Shown one piece after another: positions 30,434 through 43,600 of a DNA stretch of 64,000 nt. The notes beneath the pieces were generated by a model. That model saw only the letters and a program-made list of their open reading frames with translations. It had not been told where the DNA came from and searched no databases. Every line of letters begins with the position of its first letter. Positions within the stretch are counted from its first letter, which is position 1. Origin of the DNA: Catenaria anguillulae PL171 (lineage: Eukaryota; Blastocladiomycota; Blastocladiomycetes; Blastocladiales; Catenariaceae); assembly GCA_002102555.1 (NCBI GenBank), contig MCFL01000049.1, positions 62,001-126,000 of the forward strand. Direction: 5' to 3'. Position numbers and translations under genes: made by a program.

Positions 30434-33400
30434 TCATGTCGAACTGTATCCCGCTCGGTGCCGGCGGTACAGGGCGAGACCGCCACCCAAGACACAAACG
30501 CCAGCGACTCCGCCAATCACACCGCCCGTGATGGCGCCTGTATTGTCACCTCCTGTGGGACCCGGAGTCGGCGTCGGTGACGGATTGGTAGACGGCTGAG
30601 CTTGGACGGCAAACTCAGTGGCGGCCATGTTGCAATCGCACGTCACAGTCGAGTTGGTGTATGCGCTTGTCTCACACCCAGTCGCAGTCCACGCATTGGA
30701 CATGTATCCAACGCATTTGGCTTCCTGACCAGTTGGAACTGGCGACAGGTTACTGACCACAAACCGAACAATGCTGCTTGTCACATTGGGTCCCGCCGTG
30801 GTAGATCCTGCATTGTACAGATTCACCGAGAGGACCGACGGAGAGAGGATGCGGTTGGTCGGCACTTCCGAACCTCGCGCCTGCCGCCATTGAATCAAGA
30901 GCGCGTCCCAACAGCCGCTCGGCAAATTGTTGGGCAGTGTGACTGTAAAGTTGCCAATAGCACGAGGGACATCGTTCAACTCGCTGCCCGTTGGAGTGAT
31001 GCGGCGCGCAGCACCCCAAAATGCTCCTTGAGGACCCACAACAGTACTCGCCACGCCCGAGATATCGCACGAGTCTCCAGCAATCGCACTCGACAGCAAG
31101 CTTGCTGCAGTTGCGCGCAACTGCGCTTCCAGCGACGCTTGCCTGCGTACCAACGTATGTACTGCATCCAATCCTTCCATACGCCGGCGGAGTTGCGATC
31201 CGGGTGAGGACGCAGCAAATTGCCTCTTGAGCAAATCGTCAACCACCGTGGCCAACTGGCTTGTGACGTCTGGGTCTGCGCGAACCGTTGCACCGCCACG
31301 ACCTACTTTTGCGCCCGAGATGGCCAGTTGAATGAGATCGACCGTGTTGGAGAGCGACGCAGCGTCCGTGTAAACAGTCGCCAGGTCGAGGTTGTTGAGC
31401 ATGGAAGCGGATTGTGCGGCAAAGCCAGAATCGAGAGATCCACGGTTGGTCGCAGCATTGACCATCCATGCATTGACTTGCTTTTGCAGTGAGGCGATTT
31501 GCCCGCGCTCAGATGCCGACGGGTTTGCGGGGCTGTTGCGACTATCCAGCATGTCAAGGAGGCCCGCGAGTTCGGAAATGGCGTCGTCTGGACTTGCTGA
31601 GAGAATGCCACGAATTGATTCGGCGCGGGCTTGTGCATCGGCAATAAGGCTCTGCACATTTTGGCCGGCCGGGCGAGATAGAGTCAAGCTGGTGTTGAGG
31701 CGGGCACGGACACCGGCACCATCGGTCACGACGACAAACGCCTTATCAGCAGACGGTGGGAAACGAACGTTGGGTTTCGACGGAGACGACAACCCAAAGG
31801 CGACAAACTTGTCAAACTCGCGAGCGCCCGTGCCTTGTCCATTGGAAAAGGTGAATCCAAACGAATACGAGTATGGCGTCACACCGCCCGTCCAACCGGC
31901 AGTGGTAAGCGTGAACGTGTCGGTGAACCCAACGCCCGAGCCGCCTTCTTGACCAGTCCGGTCATTGAAAACTGACAAAGTTCCGCCCGTGGGCAATCCC
32001 ACATACTGGATCCGCACATCGGTGGAAACGGTAGAGTTACCAGGCAGAGACGCAGTCGCACGCAAGGTTACGTCAGATCCAACGGCAAACGTGTTTTTCG
32101 GAATCACGTAGACTGAGTCTCCGCGACGGCCGGGCAACGAACCTGCAAGTGTAGTGACGCTGCGCGGCGAAACGGTCCAGCTGTACCCTTGTACCTCCGA
32201 CACACGAGCGCCCGTTGTTGCGTCCACAACACGCGCAAAGACAATCACATCCTCCTCCACAGACACAAGCGAACGAGCAGGCACACGCGCAGCAAGCACC
32301 CGGGGAAGCAAAGATGAGCTTGCTTCAATGTAGACCATGTCGAGAGCAATCTTGCGACCTGTGGCAAATTGGTCGGCGAGTGCCACGGCGTACGCGTATG
32401 TTGTGCCGGCAGTCAGGTGTTTGAGGGTATCGTGTAATTGCGGCTGTCCGAAACGACGACGCAGCTGGACATGTCCAGCGGGCATTGAAGCCACGACAGC
32501 AAGTACGAGCGAGGATACAACGCCGATGAATCGGGATCAAACACGGAAACCGACAAGGTGTTGTTTCGCGACACAGTCATGATCTGGTAGTTACCTCCGT
32601 TGATAGCCACGCGAAGATCCGATGGCACAATTGACACCTTGGATGAGGCAGCGACACTGACACCGTTGTACGTGACAATACTGCGCAGCTCATAAGACCC
32701 ATAGTCCAATGTCGACACACGGAAGCCCACGTTGCGATTCGTGAGACCCTGGACGTCGGGTAGTGTCGTCATGTTCACTTCGGACCCGTCTGACGACTTG
32801 AACAGCTTCCAAGAGAAGTTCAATACCGCTTGCGATGAATTGACGTTTGCACACGGTGGAAAACGGATGTTGGTCTTGGCGCGAATGATGTCGTTGAGGC
32901 CGACAACATGTAAACGATCCGACTGCTCTAATACGGGTGCAATACTATCTGCCCGGGAAATCGTGACGACTTGGACACTTGAATACTGCGAGGCAAACTG
33001 CTCGTATGACTCGTAGGCCGTAATGCGGAACGTCAATGGTTCACCAGAGCTTGAGATCCAGTGCCAGGGCACCTCCATGCGCGGTTGCCTTGTGCGTTGC
33101 TGGAAGCGATTGGCGAAGATACTTGCAATGGTTGCATTTGAGCCAAGGTACTCGATCAAGAATGACAGCGAGCGACCGGTAGTGCCACCCCAGTCAATGG
33201 GCACGCTCTCCCTTGAGCAGGAGCTGACAATCGCAGGGTATCTGATGGCAAGGACGGACGTTGAGGAGTTGCGGTCGCCATGGGGCCGCTTGTAGGTACC
33301 GCGTAGGTCCCACCGATGCGCAAGTTGATGGCTGTTGCCCGAGTGGCCGGAATCCCAGCCTCAGCCGTTGGCATCATGCGAGTGAAGGTCCCGATCGTTG

Positions 33401-34050
33401 CGGTAGGCTGAGCAAGGGATGTCAAGGAGGTGGGTGTCATGGTTGATGATGTGGACTTGTCGGTCGTACTGACCGTGGTAAGCGTGGTCGTCGTCGTTGT
33501 CGTTGCGACGAATGCCTCTTCGATGTGCTCAAATGCTTGCGGGACACGCACGTGCAAGCCATGCTACGTTTCCATCAGGGTAAATGGGCAAAATTGTGAG
33601 CATGGTCGCTTGGGAATGCACGCTCGAGATACAGATTCGAACGTGTGAATGTACTTACCTGCACATGCAAGTCCGACGGCGCCATGTAGCCGCCAGTGAA
33701 AGGTGTGGTGTCTGGCGTAGGAGACGATTTCCATGACGACCAAGCCGCAAAGACTGCAACCATGCTCAGAATCGGGACACTGAAGTACAAAATGAGCTTC
33801 CATTTCGACCCAACCGTAGATGGCTGCTCTCAAGAAAAAAAAATCCGATCGTGGATTAGTGGAGCTATGGCACATTGCAGGAGTAATGGATGCGGCAACT
33901 TCAACTCACCCCCGACAATTTTCCCGAATGAACCGTAGTGGGGCGGTTTGGAGCAAGGGCGACGCCGATGACGATGGGGTGACGGCTCCGTGATCGCGCA
34001 CAAGTGACAACGGCGGCCCCACGTTGAAGCGCGGTCGGAATCTGCAGTGT
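30434..34050 (-). CDS. REJ-domain and GPS-motif surface protein with a single C-terminal membrane span
   Basis: An N-terminal membrane anchor (KLILYFSVPILSMVAVFAAW, near 33805-33750) is followed by a Thr-rich stretch and an ectodomain that reads like the REJ region of polycystin-1 and sea-urchin egg-jelly receptors (GLTNRNVGFRVSTLDYGSYE, LTAGTTYAYAVALADQFATG, GGTLSVFNDRTGQEGGSGV, TPYSYSFGFTFSNG). Near 30620 comes a GPS/GAIN-type motif, GCETSAYTNSTVTCDCN followed by TEFAVQ. A Pro-rich spacer, one Gly-rich span (GVIGGVAGVCVLGGGLALY) and a short tail (RRHRAGYSST) complete it. Introns at about 33562-33659 (GTAAGT...GTAG) and about 33833-33915 (GTGAGT) are visible. Frame changes near 33215 and 32440 look like one-base indels. 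The first exon and start are uncertain. GPS motifs normally mark self-cleavage; a cell-recognition role is inferred. Confidence 0.82.
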
Positions 34051-34209
34051 TGGATAAGTTGCTGGTAGTGAGAAGTGCGTAGCACAAGGGAAATTTTCAG
34101 TAAGTATTTGGGCGGATCGTCAAGTGCTCATCCCGAAAGCGATGTGGATCTGCAGTGGGAAATGGCGTGGGAACGACGAGTGTTGATGATCACGACACGC
34201 TGTTGAACG

Positions 34210-37200
34210 TTAATACAACCCAACTTCCTTTTTGATGTTCTCCTGCTTCCACAAAGGCAACCCCTTGAATGCTTCCCTCGTCATCTTGAAGTTTGTATCA
34301 AACTCGGCGTCGCTCAAGTAATCCTCTAAACGTGTGAGATCGACAAAAGCCTTGGTCAAATCCATGCTCTGCAATTCCTTGAGCGAATACACGGTTCGTG
34401 TGAGCTCGCTCAAGTAGAACTTTGCTTCTTGAAGCATGGCCTTGCTCGATTCCAGAGGTACCGGAGGGCCGATCCAGCCATGAAAGCACGCCGTGAACTC
34501 GCCGGGCTCTTGGCCTGGGTAAACGACCATGACTTTTTTTCGTCCCAGGTGCTCACACATTTGGATACCAAACTTGAGCGCGTGAACAATCTCTGCTGTT
34601 TCCACTTCGGATCCGAGCCAGCAAAAGACTGTCCGTGTCGTATCGAGAACATGGACGCTGTTGCGAGACAGGGACGATTGGGCAAACGGCCAAACATATT
34701 CAGCCGTGACTTGGCCGCTCGCATTGGATACTGAAAACAGCCGTGGGTGGGAAACAGTTGCACTGGCCTTTTCTGGTCCACATTTCACAGTGGCAAGGTC
34801 CCACGTTTTGAAGTGTGAACGAATGCGCGAGAGCATGGTGCCAGTCAGGGACGGGGCATGAGAGCCATATGAACGACGCCTTTGCTGCCAAGAATCAGGC
34901 TGAAATGGAACTGGGCTACAGCTATATGAAGAACATCTCCGTCAGTGTCAGAAGAACACAATGCGACAGAACCGACCGACTCGGACAGACAGATGCACAG
35001 CGCACGTACTGGACAGATCAACAAGACATTCCTTTGCAACGAGCAAACCGTGCCTTGTCACGCGTACATCAACCACGCATGCATTGTTGCACACCTGATC
35101 CGTCGCCTTGCTTCTTTCCACTTTTTGCATTGCTGGATCCCATCAGTAGCATATTTCCCCCGCTTCAAACAATCCAAAGAACGAGGCGGGTTCCAATCCC
35201 TCCTCGACGCGGATTGGCTCACATCGGCTGCCGCTTTCGCGTCCTTACACAGCGCAACAGTGAGCAATGCGCTCGAGCCCTTGTCCAACTGCGTAGCACT
35301 TGAACCTTGGAAAAAGTATCCCGTGCAGCGCTTGCTTGCGCTGAGAATCTCGGTATGCAACACAATGTACGCTTCGTTGCGTGCAAGTGCCGTCAGTGCC
35401 GCTCCTTTGCCTGGAATCCGACGCGTTGTGAAGTCTTCCACCAGAAACAGTTCGACCTTATCCGTGTCCTTGAGTTTGCCAGCGACTTGCTCTGTCGCCA
35501 GACGATCAGTTGCCTCGGCTCTGGCAAGCACCTCATCCAAATCAATCGTAGACTGCTTGCTGCTCGCAACCGCCGAGGACGCGATTCGAGAGTGGCCTGG
35601 CTTGGCAGGTCGGAGGGCGATGGGGAGGCTCGTGTCCATATCGGCAAACTTGTGCTGAAATACCATAGGCTCAAAGCCTTCTTGGATTCGAAACGTGCTT
35701 CGAAATTGGACCCGAAATGCATCCGGGCTGCCACGGTCATTGCCAGCTTTCGATCAAGTGCGCTCGACTGCTTCCCGACCCAAATCCACAGCTCGTTCGG
35801 CTCGTCCACCAAAACAATCACCGAGTTGTGTCGAGGTGCTTTTTGCGCGGCTGCTCTTGTGATGTGCCGTTGCATTCGTAAATGAGTTCTGCCTGTGGCG
35901 AATGAAGTTCAAGGTAGACTCGATACAATCGCAGCCCACCTGACGACGCGGGAATGACCGGCTCGGAAGCCCGCTTGAAACTCGCCACTTCGTCTAATGA
36001 GTAGCTCAGTCGCTTGAGAAAGTCAAATAGTGCCGTTCGTGGCTGATTTTGTGTGATTTGAATGATGCTAGCTTGATTTTTCCGCTCTTTGGATCGGATC
36101 TTGTTCGCAAGGTCCATGGCACGCGCACGTACAGGGAGGCTACTCGCTGGTCCGTTCCATTGATAAATTGTCGAGCCAAGATCGAGAACGCAAGCGTCGG
36201 CGTCATCCTATGAACACACAGTATGATGTGTTCAGTGCGAGGAGTCTAATCGGCGGCAAATGGCAGAGGTACAGAGTCAACGCACGAGCTCAGAGTAATG
36301 CACTGGGACGACTTGCACTGGTGCGTTGCGACCACGGATAACGGCAAGCATGGGTAACTGTCCCTTTGCCACGCTTGCCAACGGGACAATACTGGACTCA
36401 GTGTTGCCCAAATCCAGCTTGGCCCACGTGTCTTTGGATATGCCCAAGTCTCGCAGCAGAGTTCCGGATGCGCGAAAAAGTCGCTCAAACACTTGTTTCC
36501 ACCAGCTAAACTGAGAGCGTTCGACTAAATGCACAATTGTCCCGCGTTCGCATGCGACTGAAATGGTTGCAGCTGCGGGGTCAATGACAATCGAGTGAAC
36601 CCGGTCGATACGTGCCAAGACCCGCGTTGATGTGCTCGACTCCAGGTAAAACAGTTGGGTTCGTAGGACCGACAACCAGCAGGATCCGTTGTTTGCTGAT
36701 AGGCTTGGAATAGCAGCAGAATGATTTTGGACAATGATGGGTCCTTCGTCCACCTCACAGTCAAGTGGAGAGCCTGCAGACGCGTTTCCCGCCGATAGCC
36801 CTTCTTCGATACTGCCAGCGAGCCTTCCGAGTCGGCCTCGTGAGAGTCAAGCAACATGGCCACTTGATGCAGCGAAACGATCCAGTTGGCTGCGTCATGC
36901 TTTGACCGAGCACGCAGAATGACTTGCGATGATGCCAGGGTAGCCGTGAAAGTGGTCATGGTCATTGCGTCCGCACCGTACTCATTTCCATTCATCAGGT
37001 CAGTGAATCGAACAGAGAGCATGTCCTTGATTTCAAGCATGGCAAAGGCAGGTCGTTTAAGATCAGGTTGAATAAATGCGGATTCGTCAGGGTAAAAAAG
37101 GATGTGGCCCGTATCCTCGAGTGTCACATAACACGAGCGAAAGGTGCGGTGGACAACGGCGCCGAGGAGATGGACGGGCTCGGCGAGTGGCTATGCCCTT

Positions 37201-39418
37201 GAGTCACTGGCGTGGCGAGCGATGCGGGCAGAAGCACTTCCAGCTTGCTTGCGATTCGAACCGGCGCACGAGGAAGGAGCCTGATGTTGATGTACGGATT
37301 CAACTTATCACACCACTCCTGTGCTTGATCAGTTGAATTGCATTGAAGCCGCACAATCGGCATTCCTCCTTTAGGTCGAATCACGAGTGTATCGCTCTCT
37401 GCAGTGGCTGCGTCAATGTCTTTGTTGATGTGAAAGAACATGGAGACGTTTGGAGACTGTTCGACAATAACGAGCCGTCCATGCGACATGAGCTCGACAT
37501 GGGCTGTCGTCCAGCTCCAAGACGCCAACGAGTGGGGCCGTATTGCTCTCCGCATAACAGTTGAACACGGAACGGGCAAATCCTCCGCTAGCGCTGCTAG
37601 ACTGGACGATGCGGTCCCGCTGGTGACCAAGCCCTTCATGGCCACAATTGATCGAATCGACAGCTTGCGAGACATTGTGGAAAGTGAGCGTGTCAATTCG
37701 GCAGCTACAACTGCCGGTGTTGCACGATCTTGTGCGAGAACGAGCGTTGCAACCGCAGACACGGGAGACGTGGGTGAACCCGACTCTGCTGCGTCAACGG
37801 CTTTGAATTGAAACGTATCAGGGCGAAATGCCATCTTGTCTGGACCGACGAGATCGCCAGGTTTGAGTGAAGTTGACATTGTCTCCAAGGCTGGGTACAG
37901 GTCGGCTTGGAGCGAAATGTGTGATTCCTTTCGAAGCAGCGTCATGGGAACAAGCTCCATGATCCCATCTTCCCGGATGCGGCAGAAGCGGGCGATTTCG
38001 GCAAATCGAGGATTGACAGCAAGCTTCGGAAGCGCTGCGACCGCATACTGTGAATGCAGTTACGGGCATATTGTCAGATAATGCGTGGGCAGGCTCCAAC
38101 CTGTCGACATACATGCTGTTTGGTGGCTTTGCAGTCTGCCGCTAGTTCGAGCGTGCCATTCCGACAATGGAATGTCTTGATTGACGACTCCCCCTACATA
38201 CATTCAGGCAGATTGCCATTGTCAGGCCGACAGCGAGCGAGCAAGCTGGATCGCGCAATACAAAGAAAGCGCTTAACATGCCCTCGTGGCAAAGTAGACG
38301 GCTTGCAATGACGGATCAGGCATGAGAATCGGAGTCCCGCTCGACTTGACGTTTTGAATTTGTAACTCGTTTGATGGTGTCGAGGTGTTTCGCGGGTCCC
38401 AGCAAGCAATAAATGTCTCGGGTCCGCGACTTCCACAAGTCACAGAGACTGTGGACTGAGCCATGTATACCGTGACCTGCTTTGAATGTTTGCGGGATTT
38501 CGGTGATAGATGACGGCCCAGTTGCCCTGGGATCCATCAACATGATGGATGATGTGTTCGCGTCGACCCAAGCAATTCGTTCGCCGTACGGTCAAACCCA
38601 GGCTTGTCACAGCGGTCGCGGTCAACGACGTGATGGGTGCCATTTTTTCGACATCCCACAATAGTAACGTGTCATCCCTATGAGCACATGCAGCATTCGA
38701 ATCACTCGAGACGAAAATGAAAGTGTTCCATGCTCGCAAGCACGCGATGACAAGCATACCTCGCCGCTGTTGCCAAAAGCCCAGAAACCAATGGGTGAAA
38801 TGCAACGTGAGTTGCTTGCCGCTCATGACCTGCCAATATGGCCGATGGTACACTCATCTGCTTATGGGATTCGGGGATCCCACTTGCTGGCGTTTGAAAT
38901 ACTTGAACGACCGGGGAATCACGAACGGTTGCTGCAACCCACACAGAGTCTGTATGCAGCTCGGGGGAAAGCGCAAAATCAGGTCCCAGATACAGTGGGG
39001 GTGGTCCAGTTCCACTCGAGTGCGCCGCCAGCGGCGCGGCTCCCAGAAGCGTGGGATCCATGGATATCCGCGATGTGCCCTTTGGCCCAGCCAGCGAGTG
39101 TGGAATCAAGGCAAGATGGCCATTGTTCCAACGAATCGCCGAGAATTGGAGAGACACGTGGAGAAGAGTAGTGTTTGATGGTGCTGAAGAGTCTAGCTTG
39201 ATACCTGCCAGACTGGATTCGGGCAAGGATCCTGCAGTGTGCTCAGAAATACCGCCGAGGCGCACGTTCCGCAAAGATGGGATGCACCAACGAGCAGCTG
39301 CTCGACGCTCGCCTTGGCACGACTCAAGCTTGAAAATGATGTCGACGCTGTTGGGACTGGCATGCTTGAAGTTATCCTTCTTGGCAAGGCTTTTTGCATG
39401 CAGAAAGATGTGCTTCAA
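34210..39418 (-). CDS. Villidin-like protein: coronin propeller, PH-like region, gelsolin repeats, villin headpiece
   Basis: Reading 5' to 3' on the minus strand: a coronin-type WD40 propeller ([20 protein letters not shown], then a GH dipeptide and [46 protein letters not shown]) at about 39420-38200; PH-like segments ([35 protein letters not shown]) at 37960-36500; gelsolin repeats ([55 protein letters not shown]) at 36200-34450; and a villin headpiece at the C-terminus ([26 protein letters not shown]). This domain order is that of Dictyostelium villidin, an actin- and membrane-associated protein. Several introns and probable indels interrupt the frames and exact exon edges were not fixed. 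The start at 39418 is tentative. Confidence 0.85.
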
Positions 39419-39590
39419 CCCCGCGATCTTTCAGTGGGACACAGACAACTGCGAACAGCGATTCCCTTGACGTGTGCATGGCCGGATCGGCCGCCCTCGA
39501 GAACGTCGATCCTTCTTTGGCGAAACCGGACCCTCTTCGCCCTGCATGACAATCGCTGTCACCTCCCTCACATGGCAAAATTGCGACACA

Positions 39591-39830
39591 ATGGCAATTC
39601 ACTCCCCACTGATTGATAACCCGCAAGTGCCGCGCACCCCCCGCACTCGGTCCTTGTGGTATACGTACTCCCGCCCCGCCACACGGATTGCTACTTGGGC
39701 GATCGCCACAACTGTCACGCTCCATCTCATTCACGAGAAGCTCCTCCTCGCCGACACTCGGTTGCGCCTCAACCAGCGGATCGAGCAACTCGAATCTGAC
39801 ATTGAGCGGGCCAAGCAGCAACTCGCATAG
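39591..39830 (+). CDS. Small membrane protein with C-terminal coiled coil
   Basis: A 79-residue reading starts at MAIHSPLIDNP. A basic N-terminus (RTPRTRSLWYTYSRPATR) precedes one hydrophobic segment (IATWAIATTVTLHLI) and a heptad-like helix (LNQRIEQLESDIERAKQQL). This looks like small mitochondrial inner-membrane assembly factors, but no family is recognised. It lies 57 bases before YOS1 on the same strand and is divergent from the villidin-like gene. Confidence 0.45.
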   Translation: MAIHSPLIDNPQVPRTPRTRSLWYTYSRPATRIATWAIATTVTLHLIHEKLLLADTRLRLNQRIEQLESDIERAKQQLA

Positions 39831-39886
39831 TTCCCCATCAACGCAACTATCCGCCCTTTGGGACAGGCTTTGGCCTTCGCATCACC

Positions 39887-40307
39887 ATGTTGGTTTGGGT
39901 GGCATTTTCTACTTTGGCCTCCTTATGGTCAATGCTGTTGCCATTTTGCACGAGGAGCGCTTTCTCGCCCGTAGTATGTTGTTCTCGCGCACCGTCAAGC
40001 TCTCGTGCCCCTCTGAGATGCTCACGCACACAACATGTGTCATTTCTTCAGTTGGATGGGGCCAGCAATCCGTTTATGCTGACTATAGCCAGCAAGGTGG
40101 CGAAGGAAGTGTCAAAGTCAAGGTCATTGGCTTGATTTCTGCTGTACGAACGCTATTACGGAGTATGCTGCCTTCTTTCCTTGCTTGCATCCACTCCTGT
40201 CTGTTTGGGCTGTTAGAAATGGAGACTGACCAACCCTTCCGACATCCGCAGTTCCATTGATTATCGTCAACACATTGACTATTTTGTATTTATTCATCTT
40301 TGGCTGA
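39887..40307 (+). CDS. YOS1: YOS1/IER3IP1, COPII vesicle transport membrane protein
   Basis: Yos1 is a small two-span protein of ER-to-Golgi vesicles that works with Yip1 and Yif1. Three exons are seen: 39887-39973 (GLGGIFYFGLLMVNAVAILH, EERFLAR), 40052-40162 (IGWGQQ, GSVKVKVIGLISAVRTLLR) and 40252-40307 (IPLIIVNTLTILYLFIFG stop). Introns 39974-40051 and 40163-40251 are GTATG...CAG, both phase 1. Just after the ATG the sequence reads ATGTTGGTTTGGG, where the family needs ATG-TTT-GGT-TTG-GG, so one T is missing. With it restored the product is 84 residues, the usual size. The gene is complete in all other respects. Confidence 0.93.
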
Positions 40308-40651
40308 TGCACCCAACCTCGTTTCCACACTTTTCCCATACACATTACTTCGTTTCACCTGCGAGTCGGGACGGGCCGTCAGTGGGAACTCTGCCGATGT
40401 GGTTACCGTGCTGGGATTGGTCCAGCAAGTGGCGTGAGACAGCCGTCCGTCTTGGTGTATTTACTTACATTGAGCGAGAGATGTGAGCTCAACGAGAGCT
40501 GATGACGTGGGTTCCGAGTGATGCCGATCCTGTCAGAGTCAGCCATGATGGATGGGAGTCAAGAAACTGCACTGTGTGCGTGCCTGAATATTTCTTCCTG
40601 GCAGCAATCAATGAATTGCACACCCATGTACCATTGACGTAACTCATCGCA
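40308..40651. other. Intergenic, no gene seen
   Basis: The 344 bases between YOS1 and the presequence protease, both on plus, should include the latter's promoter. No motif stands out. Confidence 0.45.
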
Positions 40652-43600
40652 ATGCTTCGCTTTGCAAGATCATCGCCAGCCTTTCGCTCGGTGGCTGTTC
40701 GCGCCGCCATGGCCCGGAACTTGGCGACCTCCCCTCCACTTGCGCGATTCCGATTCCGGCTGTTGGCCAGCAAATCCATGGGTTCACCGTCCAAAGGGTA
40801 TCTTCATACATGTCGCCTCACATCCCAACGACAAAGAGTGCCATTGTCTTGCATTCAGCGGCCGCTGACTCTCGTTGTACCCATTGTCGCAGACGACGGC
40901 CGTGCCCGAGCTGCGCATCGACGTTGCCGAGCTGTCGCACAACTCGACTGGCGCAAAGTACACTCACTTCGCCCGTGACGATGCCAACAATGCTTTTGCG
41001 TATGTTTCTTGGTTGTTTTGCAGACTTGCTCCATGGCCCACGCTTCCTCACCCGACAACATCAACGTCACAAACAGAGTTGGCTTTCGAACTCCCGTCAA
41101 CGACTCGACAGGAGTGCCGCACATTTTGGAGCACACGACTCTCTGTGGATCGAAAAAGTACCCTGTCCGCGACCCGTTTTTCAAGATGCTGCAGCGATCC
41201 TTGTCGACGTTTATGAACGCAATGACATATCAAGACTTGACTCTGGTACCTGGCAACATCTCACCGTTTTTCTGACTCAAATGCGCTTTCTTCATATCGC
41301 AACTGCTCACCTGACTGTGCTTCCAGTATCCATTTTCGACAATGAACAAGACAGACTATCGCAATCTGATGAGTGTGTACATGGATGGTACACAGCACGG
41401 CATTCTTTATTTCTGCCTGATGGTGATGTTGGCTCGCCTAACGCTTCGTGTCCCAAAATCAGCTGTCTTCCAACCCAATCTCCGCCGGCTCGACTTTGCT
41501 CAAGAAGGCTGGCGCCTCGAGCACAAAAACGTCCACGATCCAACGTCTCCCATCGAGTTCAAGGGTGTCGTGTACAACGAAATGAAGGGAGCCATGTCAG
41601 GAATTCACTACCATTTCGCCATGGCCCTCAACCGCCACCTGTTCCCCGACTCGATTTATGCTCCCAACTCTGGCGGTGATCCAAAGAACATTACCGATTT
41701 GACTTGGGAGCAGCTTGTCGAGTTCCATCACAAGCACTATGCCCCCGCCAATGCGCACTTTTTCTCTTACGGCAACTTCAACTTGGCCGAAACGCTCGAT
41801 TACGTCAACCAGACGCTGGAATCGCTACCCGCTGAACGTAAGGCCAACACGGGACCAGTGTCGGGTGTCAAGGACTTGCCAACCTTGAGCGAGCCAAAGA
41901 CGGTCCATGAGACAGCCATGTTTGATCCGAGTATGTTACCGAGCCTTTCTTGCACTCGTTGCTCGTCCACTCACTCTCACATTGCCACCTTGTCAGTGGG
42001 TGATCCAAACAAGCAGGCTCGGTTCTGTCTCGCATGGGGCTGCAATGACACCTCGGCCGATGTTTACACCAACACGGCTCTGTCGATCCTCTCCAAGCTT
42101 CTGCTCGACGGCTCATCGTCCCCCATGCAGCAAGCCCTGATCGACTCTGGCCTCGCTCCCGACTACTCGCCGGCGATCGGATACGACCCTTCTACTCGCC
42201 GAGCCTCATTCGCCATTGGCGTGCAGGGCATTTCCGCCGACCAAATCCCTCAAGTTGAGGAAACCATTTGGAGGGTCCTGCGCTCCGTTGCCGAAACCGG
42301 TTTCCCCAAGGAACGCGTTGATGCCGTGATTCATCAAATGGAGCTTGGCATGCGGCATGTCACGGCGAGCTTTGGCATGAACCTTGTTCAAAACATGGCG
42401 CCGTCCATTTTCCACGGATCCGATATGGCCGACTCGGTCGCCGTCACAAAGCACTTGGCACGGCTGCACGACGAGGCCGTCAACAAGAACCTGTTCCAGA
42501 CGCTCATCAAGCAATACTTGCTTGACAACAAGCACCGTGTGTCGTTGACCATGACGCCCGATGCACAGTTTCCCGCACAGGTGGCAGCCGAGGAGGCACA
42601 GCGGCTGCAGTGGCATGTGGCAAAGTTGACTGACGAGGACAGGCAGCGCATCCATGCCGAGGGGCTCGAGTTGGTCAAGGCCCAGGAAACAAAGCAGGAC
42701 ATTTCCGTTCTGCCGTGCTTGACATTGAGCGAGGTGCCCAAGGAGACACCGGATCATCCCGTGGAGCGGATTCATGCCCCATGGACCAAGACCGCTGTCG
42801 AGCAATCAAGTCCTGCACCAAAGCCCGAGGATTGGGAACAAGTGACCGTGCGCAAGGCGCCGACCAATGGGATTACGTACCTTGCTGCTGTTGCGGACTT
42901 GAAGGGGTTGGATCCTGCTCTGCACCCGTATCTGCCCTTGTTTACATCAGTAGGTTTCACGTTGCTTGCTACGGTAGCTGTCAAATCGCTCATTATGTGC
43001 GCGCATGTTGCTATAGGCTTTGACTTGGCAAGGCACCCACAACAAGACCATGGAGGAGCTCGATCAAGAAATGCGGCTATACACTGGCGGTATTGGCATG
43101 TCGCCTCGCACGGCATCGTCGCTGGATCGTACGTTGTCTGCTTGAATCAACCTTGTGTGCATTCCAGAATCTGACGGCGCAATGCCATACAGACAAGGGC
43201 GACCAGCTCTTCCAGCTCAGCATTGGTGGCAACGCCCTGACCAAGAATGTCCCACATTTGACCCGCCTCATGTCGGAGCTCACATTTCAAACCAAGTTTG
43301 ACCGCATTGACCGCTTGCAAAACTTGATTGCTGGCAACGTCACGTCCATGGCGAATGGAATTGCGCATCGTGGGCATTCGCTTGCCATGGCGCTTGCCGC
43401 GTCCAAGCTGTTGCCGTCTTTTGTACGTTCTCGCCCATTATTGCCGCACGCGAGTCATCGTTCGAGATTCGTACACTGACGTACCTCGTGCTCCCGACTG
43501 TTTTGGAAATAGGCCACGTCCGAATCCTGGAGCGGCCTTTCGCAACTGCAATTCCTCTCTGGCCTTCAAGCTGGCAAGATTGAAGACGTTGTCCCCAAGC

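Noticed and set aside
37240-37270. tRNA T-loop-like GATTCGAACC
   Set aside because: It lies inside the villidin-like coding region, and no matching A box or cloverleaf could be drawn.
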